DNA from: Flammeovirgaceae bacterium UBA976
Lineage (GTDB): Bacteria; Bacteroidota; Bacteroidia; Cytophagales; Cyclobacteriaceae
Length of the DNA: 64,000 bases
Assembly (NCBI GenBank): GCA_002292365.1
Contig: DBBU01000001.1
Location: 3,551-67,550, forward strand
Direction of reading: 5' to 3'
The translations under genes were made by a program, and so were the position numbers. Numbering within the stretch: the stretch's first letter is position 1; the number at the start of each line of letters is the position of its first letter. Under the pieces are notes generated by a model. That model worked only from the letters and a program-made list of their open reading frames with translations, had not been told where the DNA came from and searched no databases. Shown in pieces: positions 28,826 to 37,538 of this stretch.

Positions 28826-29437
28826 ATGACTGAATTTCAAAGCTTATTTATCTCTCAATTGGTCAATACGTCTTATGCAGAAATGACCGCCGTTTTTTTC
28901 GGCTTAGTAAGCGTCTGGTATGCCAAAAAAGAACAAATTTGGGTGTATCCAACGGGAATCATCAGTATCATCATTTACATCGGTATTACCTTTCAATACA
29001 AGCTCTATGGTGATATGGGCATTCAGATCTATTATCTTGTCATGAGTATGTACGGATGGTACTTTTGGACCCAAGGTAAAGGAACTCACACCCCAGTTCC
29101 AATTTCAAAAAACAATAAGCAAGAAAATACAATCATTTTTTTGCTGTTCCTAAGTTCTTTTTTATTGATCCGATTTGGACTTGGACTCACAGATAGTGAT
29201 GTCCCTGGATGGGATGCGCTTACTTCTGCCCTTGCCATCACGGGTATGTGGTTGATGGCTAGAAAAAAAATTGAACATTGGATTGCTTGGATCATAGTGG
29301 ATAGCATTTCTGTTCCGCTTTATATTTACAAAGGTTTGCCTTTGACCAGCTTTCAATTCTTACTATTTACCTTACTTGCCGGATGGGGTTACATGACATG
29401 GAATATAAAACTGAAATTAAAAGAATCGCAATCATAG
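28826..29437 (+). CDS. pnuC: PnuC-family vitamin transporter (thiamine PnuT or nicotinamide riboside PnuC)
   Basis: This integral membrane protein of 203 residues has seven or so hydrophobic helices. It carries the PnuC signatures IYYLVMSMYGWYFW, with the W-x-x-W pair, and IAWIIVDSISVPLYIYKGL near the C-terminus. PnuC proteins are SWEET-like facilitators of vitamins that are trapped by phosphorylation. A kinase gene overlaps the 3' end by 40 bases, and a TPP riboswitch with a TonB receptor follows. That context favours a thiamine transporter (PnuT in Bacteroidota), but the kinase is NadR-like, so nicotinamide riboside remains possible. A weak TATAATTG promoter-like box lies at 28814-28821. 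Confidence 0.88.
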   Translation: MTEFQSLFISQLVNTSYAEMTAVFFGLVSVWYAKKEQIWVYPTGIISIIIYIGITFQYKLYGDMGIQIYYLVMSMYGWYFWTQGKGTHTPVPISKNNKQENTIIFLLFLSSFLLIRFGLGLTDSDVPGWDALTSALAITGMWLMARKKIEHWIAWIIVDSISVPLYIYKGLPLTSFQFLLFTLLAGWGYMTWNIKLKLKESQS

Positions 29438-29922
29438 GTCCTGAGTCTACAGGTAAAAGCAAATTAGCCCAAGAATTGGCGGTTTCCTATTACACTGAAT
29501 GGGTTCCGGAATATGCTAGATTTTATTTAGACCGCCTAGATAGAGATTATCAAGAGGCTGACTTGTTAGAAATTGCGAAAGCACAACTTACTTGGGAAGA
29601 CGATCGCGCCGCTTCGGCCGATAAATATCTATTTTGTGATACCAACTTGATTATTTTAAAGATTTGGAGTCATGATAAATATGGCAGAACAGACCCTTGG
29701 ATTCTGGATCAAATTGCTCAGCGAAAATATGACTTTTATCTGCTCTCCAACATCGATATCCCTTGGAAAAATGACCCTCAAAGGGAGCACCCCTACAGAA
29801 GAAAAGAGTTTTTTAATATCTACTTAAACTATCTTAAATCCAATCAACTGCCCTACGGGATTGTAAAGGGTATTGAAGACGACAGATTGGCCTGTGCCAT
29901 AAAACTATTGCAAAATATTTAA
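29398..29922 (+). CDS. NadR-type nucleoside/vitamin kinase (AAA_28 ATPase)
   Basis: This P-loop kinase of about 174 residues has Walker A GPESTGKS (14-21), the WVPEYARFYLD segment of the NadR ribosylnicotinamide kinase domain, and DTNLIILKIW around 80. It lacks the DNA-binding and adenylyltransferase domains of full NadR. Such stand-alone kinases trap the substrate imported by a neighbouring PnuC. I chose the ATG at 29398; an in-frame ATG at 29383 is possible, and both lie inside pnuC. Whether the substrate is nicotinamide riboside or thiamine is unresolved; the neighbouring TPP riboswitch speaks for thiamine. Confidence 0.85.
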   Translation: MEYKTEIKRIAIIGPESTGKSKLAQELAVSYYTEWVPEYARFYLDRLDRDYQEADLLEIAKAQLTWEDDRAASADKYLFCDTNLIILKIWSHDKYGRTDPWILDQIAQRKYDFYLLSNIDIPWKNDPQREHPYRRKEFFNIYLNYLKSNQLPYGIVKGIEDDRLACAIKLLQNI

Positions 29923-29940
29923 AATAATATCCTATCTTCG
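29908..29940 (+). promoter_or_regulatory. Promoter for the TPP-controlled receptor transcript
   Basis: A TTG at 29908-29910 and TATCTTCG at 29933-29940 are separated by 22 bases. This resembles TTG-N17-23-TAnnTTTG with one mismatch in the -7 box. Transcription would begin about 7 bases downstream, at the base of the riboswitch aptamer, which fits well. The promoter overlaps the last codons of the kinase gene. Confidence 0.5.
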
Positions 29941-29944
29941 TGGC

Positions 29945-30041
29945 GTTAAGGGGTGCCCTGCTTTTCTGAAAAGAAAAGATAAATTCGGGCTGAGATCATA
30001 CCCATTGAACCTGCTCGGATAATGCTGAGAAGGGAAGTATG
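29945..30041 (+). promoter_or_regulatory. TPP riboswitch (THI element)
   Basis: The conserved aptamer elements occur in order: GGGGTGCCC from 29950, CTGAGA at 29990-29995, GAACCTG at 30007-30013, GGATAATGC at 30017-30025 and AGGGAAG at 30031-30037. An optional P3 arm is a perfect 7-bp hairpin with a GAAA loop (29961-29978). This class binds thiamine pyrophosphate and lowers expression of the downstream gene. A short GGAGG/CCTCC hairpin (30052-30064) lies between the aptamer and the receptor start at 30095 and may be part of the expression platform. Confidence 0.96.
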
Positions 30042-30094
30042 ATAACCGTATGGAGGTCCCCTCCTCCTATTTTGGTTAATTTAAAAATAAAACA

Positions 30095-32554
30095 ATGAGA
30101 ATTTTAATATGTGCCACCTTATTGGTAGTTAATTACGTATCCTATGCCCAAAGAATGGTTTCAGGAACTGTTTGGGATGAAAATAATGAAGGCATGCCTG
30201 GAGTCTCCGTAATCATAAAAGATCTTGATTTGGGTACCATCACAGATATGAATGGCTATTTTCAACTGAGTGTCCCTGAACAGCAAAAGACGTTACTTAT
30301 CAGTGCCATTGGCTATGTGACGAAACAAGTTGCCATCGGCTCTCAATCCGATGTAGTCATCGAGATGTCCGTCGAAGTGAAGAAACTAAAAGCACTTACT
30401 ATTTTTGGGGATGAGGTCATTAACTTTTCTACTAAGGCCAATGAATTGACTCCGACAACTTATACGGATGTTTCAAAAGAAAAGATTCAAGAAAGGAATC
30501 TTGGGTTAGACTTACCCATATTATTGAATTTTACGCCTTCCATGGTCACTACTTCAGATGCTGGAGCGGGAGTAGGTTATACAGGTATGAGAATCAGAGG
30601 GAGTGATGCGACTCGGATCAATGTAACCTTAAACGGCATACCCATCAATGATTCTGAATCTCATGGCGTATATTGGGTCAATATGCCTGATTTGTCCTCT
30701 TCTTTAGACAAAATTCAAATTCAGCGTGGGGTAGGGACGTCCTCCAACGGAGCCGCCGCTTTTGGAGCCACTGTAAATCTGCAATCTAGCGGTCTCTCTG
30801 AAAATGCTTTTGCTCAAATTAATCAAACCGTTGGCTCTTTTAATACCCTAAAAACCAATGCGCAGTTCAATACAGGTCTCATTAAAAATAATTTCAATTT
30901 TGAAGGTCGCTTATCCCGTATCACCTCTGAGGGTTACATAGATCGAGCGCAATCTGACCTTTATTCCTATTTCTTAACGGGTGGGTATTACGGAGCAAAA
31001 ACGACACTTAAAGTCCTTCTTTTTGGCGGTCAAGAAGAAACTTATCAGTCTTGGTATGGTACTCCGGAAGCCCGATTAAATAATGACCCTACAGCGCTGC
31101 AAGCCGTAATTGATCAAGGAGGCGAATACGGTAGCCCTGCCCAAATAGATAATCTTCTAAGTAGTGACCGGAAATTTAATTATTATCTCTATGACAATGA
31201 AATTGATCACTATGAGCAGGACCATTATCAATTGCACTTGAATCATGCCTTCAACGATGATCTGAATTTAGCTATTTCTGGGCATTATACCCATGGTGAA
31301 GGCTATTTTGAACAATATCGATCAAAAGATGCCTTTACTGATTATGGACTAGGGAATGTAACCATTGGGGACTCTACGATCACCCAAACGGACCTTATCC
31401 GGAGAAGATGGCTAGACAATGATTTTTATGGCTTTACTTATGCCTTCAATTATAACAAAGACAACCTCCTGATGACCCTTGGGGGAGGTTACAACACGTA
31501 TAAGGGAAGCCATTTTGGTGAAATTATATGGTCCGAATACGCCAGTACCAGCGCCATAAGAGATCGTTATTATGAAGGGTCAAGTACTAAAAATGATTTT
31601 AACGTATTTTTAAAAACCAATTATCAACTTTCATCAAAAGTTAATCTATTTGGAGATCTTCAAATACGTACTATTGATTACGAAACTGAAGGTACAGATG
31701 ATGACCTTTCAAACTATCAAGTAGGAGAAAAATATACTTTTTTTAATCCGAAATTTGGATTGACCTATGCACTAAATGCCCATTTTCAGCTCTACGGATC
31801 CTTCGCTGTAGCCCACCGAGAACCTGTACGTACTGATTTTATAGATGCTCCGGTGGGAGACATTCCCAGTCCTGAGCAACTTCAAAATTTAGAATTTGGA
31901 TTAAGGGGTAACTTGGATAACATCCATTTGGAAACAAATTTATATTTGATGGATTATACCGATCAGCTGATCCTAACCGGAGCCATCAATGATGTTGGCT
32001 CATCTATCAGGGTCAATACCCCTGATAGTTATCGAGCAGGTCTAGAAATGGTCTTGGGTATGAATTTAACTGACCGATGGAATTGGGGCTTTAATGTGGC
32101 CTTGAGTAGAAACAAAATCAATAAATTTACGGAGGTTGTTTTTGATTATGCCTTCACTGATGACCGCTATATCGTAGAAAATGAATTTACAAATACCGAT
32201 ATTTCCTTTAGTCCCAATGTCGTGATAGGTAATGACATCACCTTCAGCCATCAAGGATTCAGCGCACAATGGCTCAGTAAATTTGTGGGAGCGCAATTCC
32301 TAGACAATACGTCCAATGAAGACCGCATGATTGAAAGCTATTTTATCAATGACCTAAGATTAGCTTATCAATTGCAAGCCTTTGGAATGCGAAAAATAGA
32401 ATTTACCTTATTAATTAACAATTTGCTGAATGTCACCTATGAATCAAATGGATTTACCTGGGGCTTTCTTTATGATGGATCTCTTTATCAACAAAATAAT
32501 TATTACCCGCAAGCTGGAATCAATTTCTTGACGGGGATTTCATTGAAATTCTAG
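30095..32554 (+). CDS. TonB-dependent receptor under TPP control (likely thiamine uptake)
   Basis: This outer-membrane receptor of 819 residues has a signal peptide ending near SYAQ. A CarboxypepD_reg-like beta-sandwich follows (about 20-105: SGTVWDENNEGMPGVSV and DMNGYFQL), then a plug domain (about 115-230, with RIRGSDATRINVTLNGIPIND) and a 22-strand barrel that ends in FLTGISLKF. The terminal phenylalanine is typical of barrel proteins. The TPP riboswitch in its leader indicates thiamine or a thiamine precursor as cargo. A strong terminator follows, so the receptor appears to be monocistronic. Confidence 0.93.
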   Translation: MRILICATLLVVNYVSYAQRMVSGTVWDENNEGMPGVSVIIKDLDLGTITDMNGYFQLSVPEQQKTLLISAIGYVTKQVAIGSQSDVVIEMSVEVKKLKALTIFGDEVINFSTKANELTPTTYTDVSKEKIQERNLGLDLPILLNFTPSMVTTSDAGAGVGYTGMRIRGSDATRINVTLNGIPINDSESHGVYWVNMPDLSSSLDKIQIQRGVGTSSNGAAAFGATVNLQSSGLSENAFAQINQTVGSFNTLKTNAQFNTGLIKNNFNFEGRLSRITSEGYIDRAQSDLYSYFLTGGYYGAKTTLKVLLFGGQEETYQSWYGTPEARLNNDPTALQAVIDQGGEYGSPAQIDNLLSSDRKFNYYLYDNEIDHYEQDHYQLHLNHAFNDDLNLAISGHYTHGEGYFEQYRSKDAFTDYGLGNVTIGDSTITQTDLIRRRWLDNDFYGFTYAFNYNKDNLLMTLGGGYNTYKGSHFGEIIWSEYASTSAIRDRYYEGSSTKNDFNVFLKTNYQLSSKVNLFGDLQIRTIDYETEGTDDDLSNYQVGEKYTFFNPKFGLTYALNAHFQLYGSFAVAHREPVRTDFIDAPVGDIPSPEQLQNLEFGLRGNLDNIHLETNLYLMDYTDQLILTGAINDVGSSIRVNTPDSYRAGLEMVLGMNLTDRWNWGFNVALSRNKINKFTEVVFDYAFTDDRYIVENEFTNTDISFSPNVVIGNDITFSHQGFSAQWLSKFVGAQFLDNTSNEDRMIESYFINDLRLAYQLQAFGMRKIEFTLLINNLLNVTYESNGFTWGFLYDGSLYQQNNYYPQAGINFLTGISLKF

Positions 32555-32560
32555 TAATGT

Positions 32561-32601
32561 AGAAAAGCTTGAAAGGAGCTATTCTCCTTTCAAGCTTTTC
32601 T
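32561..32601 (+). terminator. Strong intrinsic terminator after the TonB receptor
   Basis: A perfect 18-bp inverted repeat (32561-32578 with 32584-32601) encloses a 5-base loop (CTATT). The stem is flanked by A-rich and T-rich ends (AGAAAAG / CTTTTCT), so it can work on either strand. It lies 7 bases after the receptor stop codon. Confidence 0.9.
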
Positions 32602-32703
32602 TTGACTTCCAGCCCTTTTTCCATTACAAAAAATGCTTTTTTTTGAAATGAATAATTATATGCTAAATTCAAACTTTAAGTAAACTTTTAAATTTTCAAC
32701 CCA

Positions 32704-33324
32704 TTGTCTTCCCATCATTTCGTCAAAGAAAACCAGGAACCTGCCCTCATCATTGACCACCTAACAGCGTTTCCCTTTTCAAAATTAGAAGACTTATTGG
32801 AATGGGCACCCCAAGTGATCTGTTTGTCCGATGCAGCGCCAGAGGCACTTATGTATCAATTTAAAATAGACGTCATCATGGGCATAGACCTTGATGTATC
32901 CACGTATACTGATTTTCAAGATCATATTGAATGTATTTCCCTTACGGGTAATCTTTGGGAAGGGGTCATCTCCTACCTCAACAAATTAAAGGTACCAGGT
33001 GCCTATTTCATCACCGACCAGGCTCATGCTCATCAACTGATCAATCAAATGAAACCCTATGCCCCTTATTTTGACCTGCAAGTCATCAGTCCAGAACAAC
33101 GATATATTTTGTCTAGAAAAAAGCTTTGGAAAAAATGGATTTCTGGATCCGGTCGTTATACTGCGGCCCCTTTTGACCCATCCCAAAGACTCACGGCAAC
33201 TCTTTTTGGAAAGCCCATTTCTCATCATGAGCCCTTGGAAACCTTAGATATTCTTTATGAGGGTGAAGGTTTCATAGAGATAAAGGCAACCACATGTCCT
33301 TACTTAATCTCGGAGCCTCTATAG
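32704..33324 (+). CDS. Thiamine pyrophosphokinase-like protein, probably catalytically impaired
   Basis: The 206-residue length and the N-terminus (SSHHFVKENQEPALII, then LLEWAPQVICL) resemble thiamine pyrophosphokinases of Bacteroidota as I know them. However, expected active-site motifs are altered. The usual DGA is SDAAPEAL, the metal-binding GDFDS is replaced by MGIDLD, the Q-x-x-TD segment is missing (SLTGNLWEG), and GGRxDH is replaced by TDQAHAHQ. It may therefore be a non-catalytic or specialised paralogue. It starts with TTG, lies beyond the receptor terminator and so needs its own promoter. Its position next to the thiamine receptor supports the family call; I cannot confirm homology without a profile search. 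Confidence 0.55.
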   Translation: MSSHHFVKENQEPALIIDHLTAFPFSKLEDLLEWAPQVICLSDAAPEALMYQFKIDVIMGIDLDVSTYTDFQDHIECISLTGNLWEGVISYLNKLKVPGAYFITDQAHAHQLINQMKPYAPYFDLQVISPEQRYILSRKKLWKKWISGSGRYTAAPFDPSQRLTATLFGKPISHHEPLETLDILYEGEGFIEIKATTCPYLISEPL

Positions 33325-33354
33325 AAAATAAGGCAAAAGCTAATCCAAATTGAA

Positions 33355-34320
33355 TTATGCCAATAATTTACTTTGGATTTCAATGGCGATCTTAAACTCT
33401 TTTCTCAATCGCGCTACCAAAATCGATGTCTTCGGGCTGTCACCTATTTTGGTAATCCCTTGTCCGGCGGACCAAATGGTTTTCCATGCCTTGGCTTCAT
33501 CATTGGCGATCAGTTCATTGCCAAAATCTACATCAACTGTTTTTTCCCACATCTCTTCTGTAATGCCCATCTGCTCCAAACTAGGCCTTAAAAAATTGGC
33601 AGGTACTCCGGAAATCGCCGCTGTGTAGATAACATCGCTGGCACTGGACTCGATAATCATTTGCTTATATTCCGGTAAAGCTTCGCTTTCAGTTGTATTG
33701 ATAAATCGTGTCCCCGTATAAGCCAGATCAGCACCCATTTGTAGCGCAGCAGCCACGTCTTGTCCGGTACTGATGCAACCCGCAAGTAAAATAGTTTTGT
33801 CAAAAAAAGACCGAATTTCACCTACTAAAGCTATGGGATTGATCGTCCCTGCATGGCCTCCTGCACCGGCAGAAACTAATGTCAAGCCATCTATCCCTGC
33901 AGCTGCGGCTTTTTGGGCAAGTCTTTTCATGATCACATCATGAAATACCAAGCCACCATAACCATGAACCGACTGAATCAACTCGGAGACAGCGCCAAGG
34001 GAAGTGATGATCAAGGGCACTTCGTGCTTGACCACAATCTCCAAATCTGCTTGCAATCTTGGATTGGTTTTATGGAAGATTAAATTAACTCCAAAAGGGG
34101 CTACTTTTTTTCCTGTTGCTGCTTCTCACTCTTTCAGTGTCGTTTTAATCTCAACAATCCATTGTTAAAACCCTTCAGTAAACCGATGGTTCAAAGCAGG
34201 AAAAGTTCCTACTACCCCATTTTTACAACATTCTATGACCATTTGTGGGCCTGAAATTAGAAACATGGGCGCTACCACTACCGGTAGGTTAAGATCCAAA
34301 ATAAAAGATGTTTTGCTCAT
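33355..34320 (-). pseudogene. Nitronate monooxygenase-like flavoprotein gene with two in-frame stop codons
   Basis: On the minus strand, from the ATG at 34320, the frame reads a typical NMO/2-nitropropane dioxygenase N-terminus (LPVVVAPMFLISGPQMVIE, then NGVVGTFPALN). A TAA interrupts at codon 52 (34165-34167) and a TGA at codon 65 (34126-34128). Beyond them the same frame continues as a well-conserved NMO body (KVAPFGVNL, HGYGGLVFHDV, SAGAGGHAG, GTRFINT) to 33355. No frameshift is needed, so only point mutations or base errors broke it. The longest open part begins at a TTG (34056) and lacks the first FMN-binding strand. It is the last gene of the left acyl-CoA set. The conceptual length is 321 residues, normal for the family. 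Confidence 0.85.
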
Positions 34321-34325
34321 AATCC

Positions 34326-35507
34326 TTACAATACTTCAAATAGACCTGCTGCACCCATACCCCCACCGATACACATCGTACTTACCACATACTTAGCTCC
34401 CCTTCGCTTGCCTTCAATAAGCGAATGACCAACCATTCTAGCGCCACTCATTCCGTAAGGGTGGCCTATTGAAATAGCCCCTCCATTGACATTCATAAGC
34501 TCCATAGGAATCCCTAATTTTTCTTGGCAATAGAGTACCTGAACAGCAAAGGCCTCATTTAATTCCCAAAGACCTATGTCATGCATAGAAAGCCCATGTT
34601 GTTTCAATAACTTAGGAATTGCAAAGATGGGTCCTATGCCCATTTCATCTGGCTCGCAACCAGCCAGCGCCATTCCTCTGTAAGCACCCAGCGGTGTGAT
34701 CCCTCGCTGGGTCACCAATGTGCTATCCATGACCACCGAAGCTGAAGCGCCATCTGATAGCTGACTGGCATTTCCTGCAGTAATACAACCGCCTTCAATA
34801 ACAGAATTTAAGCTATTAAGACCATCAATATTAGTAGCAGGCCTATTTCCTTCATCCTTATTTAAAGTTACTTGTTCAAAAGTATACTCCTTCGTTTCTT
34901 TATTAAATAAGGCCTTAGTTGTGGTTACCGGAATAATTTCATCATTAAACTTACCCACATCTTGTGCTGCTGCCGTCCGTTTTTGGCTCTCAAGTCCATA
35001 AGCATCCTGCTGATCTCTTGATATTCCATAACGCTTGGCCACAATTTCTGCCGTTTGCAGCATGGGCATGTAAATATGTTTGTACTTAGCCACCAATGCT
35101 TTATCCACCGCCATATGGGTATTGGCCTTTTCGTTTTGAACCAAGCTGATGGATTCAATACCTCCTCCCACAGCCACTTGCATACCATCAACCAAAACTT
35201 GTTTTGCGGCCATTGCGATGGCCATCATACCTGAAGAACATTGTCTATCTATACTCATGCCAGGCACCGTGACCGGTAGATCTGCTGCCAATGCCGCCTG
35301 ACGACCAATATTTCCTCCTGTAGTTCCTTGTTGCATGGCACAACCCAAGATGACATCTTCAACCTCCTCAGGAGCTAATCCTGCCCGCTGTACGGCTTCC
35401 TTAATTACCCATCCGCCTAGTGTTGCCCCTTGGGTCATGTTCAAGGCACCCCGATATGCCTTACCTATAGGTGTTCTTGCAGTCGATACTATAAATGCTT
35501 CTTTCAT
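34326..35507 (-). CDS. Acetyl-CoA acyltransferase (thiolase)
   Basis: This is a thiolase of 393 residues, the final step of beta-oxidation, which cleaves 3-ketoacyl-CoA with CoA. The nucleophile is Cys90 in [31 protein letters not shown] (active-site His) and CIGGGMGAA (second active Cys) are all present. I chose the ATG at 35507; an upstream frame extension would add 28 unconserved residues. It lies between the MDR oxidoreductase and the broken monooxygenase, in one minus-strand set with an enoyl-CoA hydratase and an SDR. Confidence 0.95.
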   Translation of the reverse strand: MKEAFIVSTARTPIGKAYRGALNMTQGATLGGWVIKEAVQRAGLAPEEVEDVILGCAMQQGTTGGNIGRQAALAADLPVTVPGMSIDRQCSSGMMAIAMAAKQVLVDGMQVAVGGGIESISLVQNEKANTHMAVDKALVAKYKHIYMPMLQTAEIVAKRYGISRDQQDAYGLESQKRTAAAQDVGKFNDEIIPVTTTKALFNKETKEYTFEQVTLNKDEGNRPATNIDGLNSLNSVIEGGCITAGNASQLSDGASASVVMDSTLVTQRGITPLGAYRGMALAGCEPDEMGIGPIFAIPKLLKQHGLSMHDIGLWELNEAFAVQVLYCQEKLGIPMELMNVNGGAISIGHPYGMSGARMVGHSLIEGKRRGAKYVVSTMCIGGGMGAAGLFEVL

Positions 35508-35533
35508 TATTTTTCTTTTTATTATATCCTTGT

Positions 35534-36532
35534 TTATTGTTTTATGTCTAATATTAGTTTTCCAATTTTTTCTCCTGAAAATAAACGGCAAAAAGTTTCA
35601 TAAAAATGCTCAATGCCTACGTAAACATCTTCACGAGATTTCAGCTTACCCTCTTTCATCCATTGGGCCAATTGTACGACCGCCTCAGGATACCTTTTGG
35701 CATAATCAAAGACCACCATCCCTTCCATCGTGGCACGATTGACAAGCAACGACAAATAATTTGTTGGCCCCTGAATTGCCTTTTCATTGTATTGGGAAAT
35801 GGCCCCACAAATCACAATTCGTGCCTGCCTATTAATTCTGGTCAATACCGTATCAAGCGTATAACCCCCAACATTATCAAAATACACATCTATGCCTTCC
35901 GGGCAAGCTTTTTTTAAATCTTTCCTAAGGTTTCCTGACTTATAATCAATGACTTCATCAAACCCTAAATCTTCTTTTAGATAATGGCATTTTTCTTCGC
36001 CACCTGCAATTCCAACTACTCGGCAGCCTTTAATTTTAGCTATTTGACCAACTACAGAGCCCACAGCCCCCGCGGCACCTGATACGACCACGGTATTCCC
36101 CGATTTAATTTTACCTACCTCTAAAATACCAAAATAAGCCGTCATTCCCGGCATCCCCAAAGTACTCATATGCACTTTTGGATCAGCTAGCTCGGTATTG
36201 ATTTTATGGAACCCTTTCCCATCTGTAAGGGTAAATTGTTGTACTCCACCCCATCCCGAAAGCATATCTCCTTCTTTAAATTTTGGGTGATTCACTGCCT
36301 TGACCACTTGACCAACCGTTCCTGCTCGCATAACATCACCCAGTTCTACCGCTTCAATATAAGATCTAGATGCATTGATCCAACCCCTCATCGCAGGGTC
36401 TAAACTAATCAAATGTTGACGAATCAATAGTTGACCTTCTCTAGGCTCGGGCGTCTGCTCCTCAGTAAAAGCCCACGTATCTTCCGAGGGGAATTCAACA
36501 GGCCTTTTCATCAATAATAATTGTTTATTCAT
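35534..36532 (-). CDS. NADPH-dependent alkenal/enone reductase (MDR, CurA/PTGR1-like)
   Basis: This zinc-independent medium-chain reductase of 332 residues has the family start [21 protein letters not shown], the [12 protein letters not shown] nucleotide-binding motif near 155, DVYFDNVGG, and a C-terminal [10 protein letters not shown]. Members (bacterial CurA, mammalian prostaglandin reductase 1/leukotriene B4 dehydrogenase) reduce the double bond of alpha,beta-unsaturated aldehydes and ketones. The ATG at 36532 is used. It overlaps the enoyl-CoA hydratase gene upstream by 8 bases and so is co-translated with it. Confidence 0.92.
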   Translation of the reverse strand: MNKQLLLMKRPVEFPSEDTWAFTEEQTPEPREGQLLIRQHLISLDPAMRGWINASRSYIEAVELGDVMRAGTVGQVVKAVNHPKFKEGDMLSGWGGVQQFTLTDGKGFHKINTELADPKVHMSTLGMPGMTAYFGILEVGKIKSGNTVVVSGAAGAVGSVVGQIAKIKGCRVVGIAGGEEKCHYLKEDLGFDEVIDYKSGNLRKDLKKACPEGIDVYFDNVGGYTLDTVLTRINRQARIVICGAISQYNEKAIQGPTNYLSLLVNRATMEGMVVFDYAKRYPEAVVQLAQWMKEGKLKSREDVYVGIEHFYETFCRLFSGEKIGKLILDIKQ

Positions 36533-37304
36533 TTTTTTTGTTTTTAAAACTCGCAATCAAAGAAGCTATTTTGGCTCTAATTTCAGGCTTCCACCATACT
36601 TTCAGTGTTTGTTCAAGGTCCGACCCACCTTGTAACTCTTGGCCAGCATGCCATTTTTCTCTCAATTTTGATTTGGTGTAATCAAAGATATCCGAATCCG
36701 CTTGAAGGAATTCTTGCAACTTCAATTCTGCACGCACCATGACCTCATCGGCAGGGCAGGTCTCATCTACAAGATTCACTTTTAGGGCCTCTGGAGGCGT
36801 GAACAATTTCCCTTCGAGAATATATCTATTGGCCAGACTTGTACCCAACCAATAGGTGTAAGCTTCAATAAGGTTTGTCGTGATTTGAACATTCACCTTC
36901 ATTTCATTTAAGCCGATAGAAAACTCAGGATCCTCGTTCATTATGCGATAATCAGCTGTAATCGCGATGACCGTTCCGCCCGCCGGGCAATAACCAGGAA
37001 TTGCACAAATCATTGGCTTTGGGAAACGCGATAACTGTACGTGCATGGCGCCAAAATCAATCATAAAACTTCTCATCTGATCTTCATCATAATCATAAAG
37101 CTCCACCACATCTAAACCAGCTGAGAAAAAATTAGGTGTCCCCGTTAGAATCACTCCTTTCATTTCAGCCTCTTCCTGCAGAGATTTAAAAGTAGCGCTC
37201 AAATCTTTAACCATCTGATGATTGACCGGATTGGCCTTACCCCTGCTGAGTTGAACAAGGGCATAATTTTCCTTCCTAGTAATATTTAGTGTCTCCATTA
37301 CCAT
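36525..37304 (-). CDS. Enoyl-CoA hydratase/isomerase family protein
   Basis: This is a crotonase-fold protein of 259 residues. The oxyanion-hole segments are FFSAGLDVVELYDYD (about 60-75) and IPGYCPAGGTVIAITADYR (about 104-122). The usual second catalytic glutamate (GxxPExG) is replaced by GLNEMKVNV, so it may be an isomerase (delta3-delta2-enoyl-CoA) rather than a hydratase, like the ECI group. The start at 37304 (MVMETL) could instead be the methionine two codons on. It overlaps the MDR gene by 8 bases. Confidence 0.9.
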   Translation of the reverse strand: MVMETLNITRKENYALVQLSRGKANPVNHQMVKDLSATFKSLQEEAEMKGVILTGTPNFFSAGLDVVELYDYDEDQMRSFMIDFGAMHVQLSRFPKPMICAIPGYCPAGGTVIAITADYRIMNEDPEFSIGLNEMKVNVQITTNLIEAYTYWLGTSLANRYILEGKLFTPPEALKVNLVDETCPADEVMVRAELKLQEFLQADSDIFDYTKSKLREKWHAGQELQGGSDLEQTLKVWWKPEIRAKIASLIASFKNKKNE

Positions 37305-37538
37305 ATACTATCATGCTACTTGTTTGGTTACTTTCCATTTCATAGCCCTTGTTTCATTTTTTATGCCAATCCCTTTTCTACTAAGACTTAGATCGATCAC
37401 TTCATCAACCTATAAACCGGAACCATAGCTCCTAAATCATCAACTTTCCTTACTCTATTCGTAAAGATAAGTACTTTCAAAGAGGTCTCTGTCAAAACTA
37501 AACAATGGATAATTCAGGTCAGAGATCATCGCTTTTTA

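Noticed and set aside
34126..34167. Stop-codon recoding (readthrough or selenocysteine) in the nitronate monooxygenase gene
   Set aside because: One stop is TAA, there is no visible SECIS-like context, and the positions are not known cysteine/selenocysteine sites of the family; mutation or base error is simpler.
35335..35742. 135-codon plus-strand ORF across the thiolase/MDR junction
   Set aside because: It is antisense to two conserved genes and has no domain pattern; its hydrophobic middle derives from the AT-rich junction.
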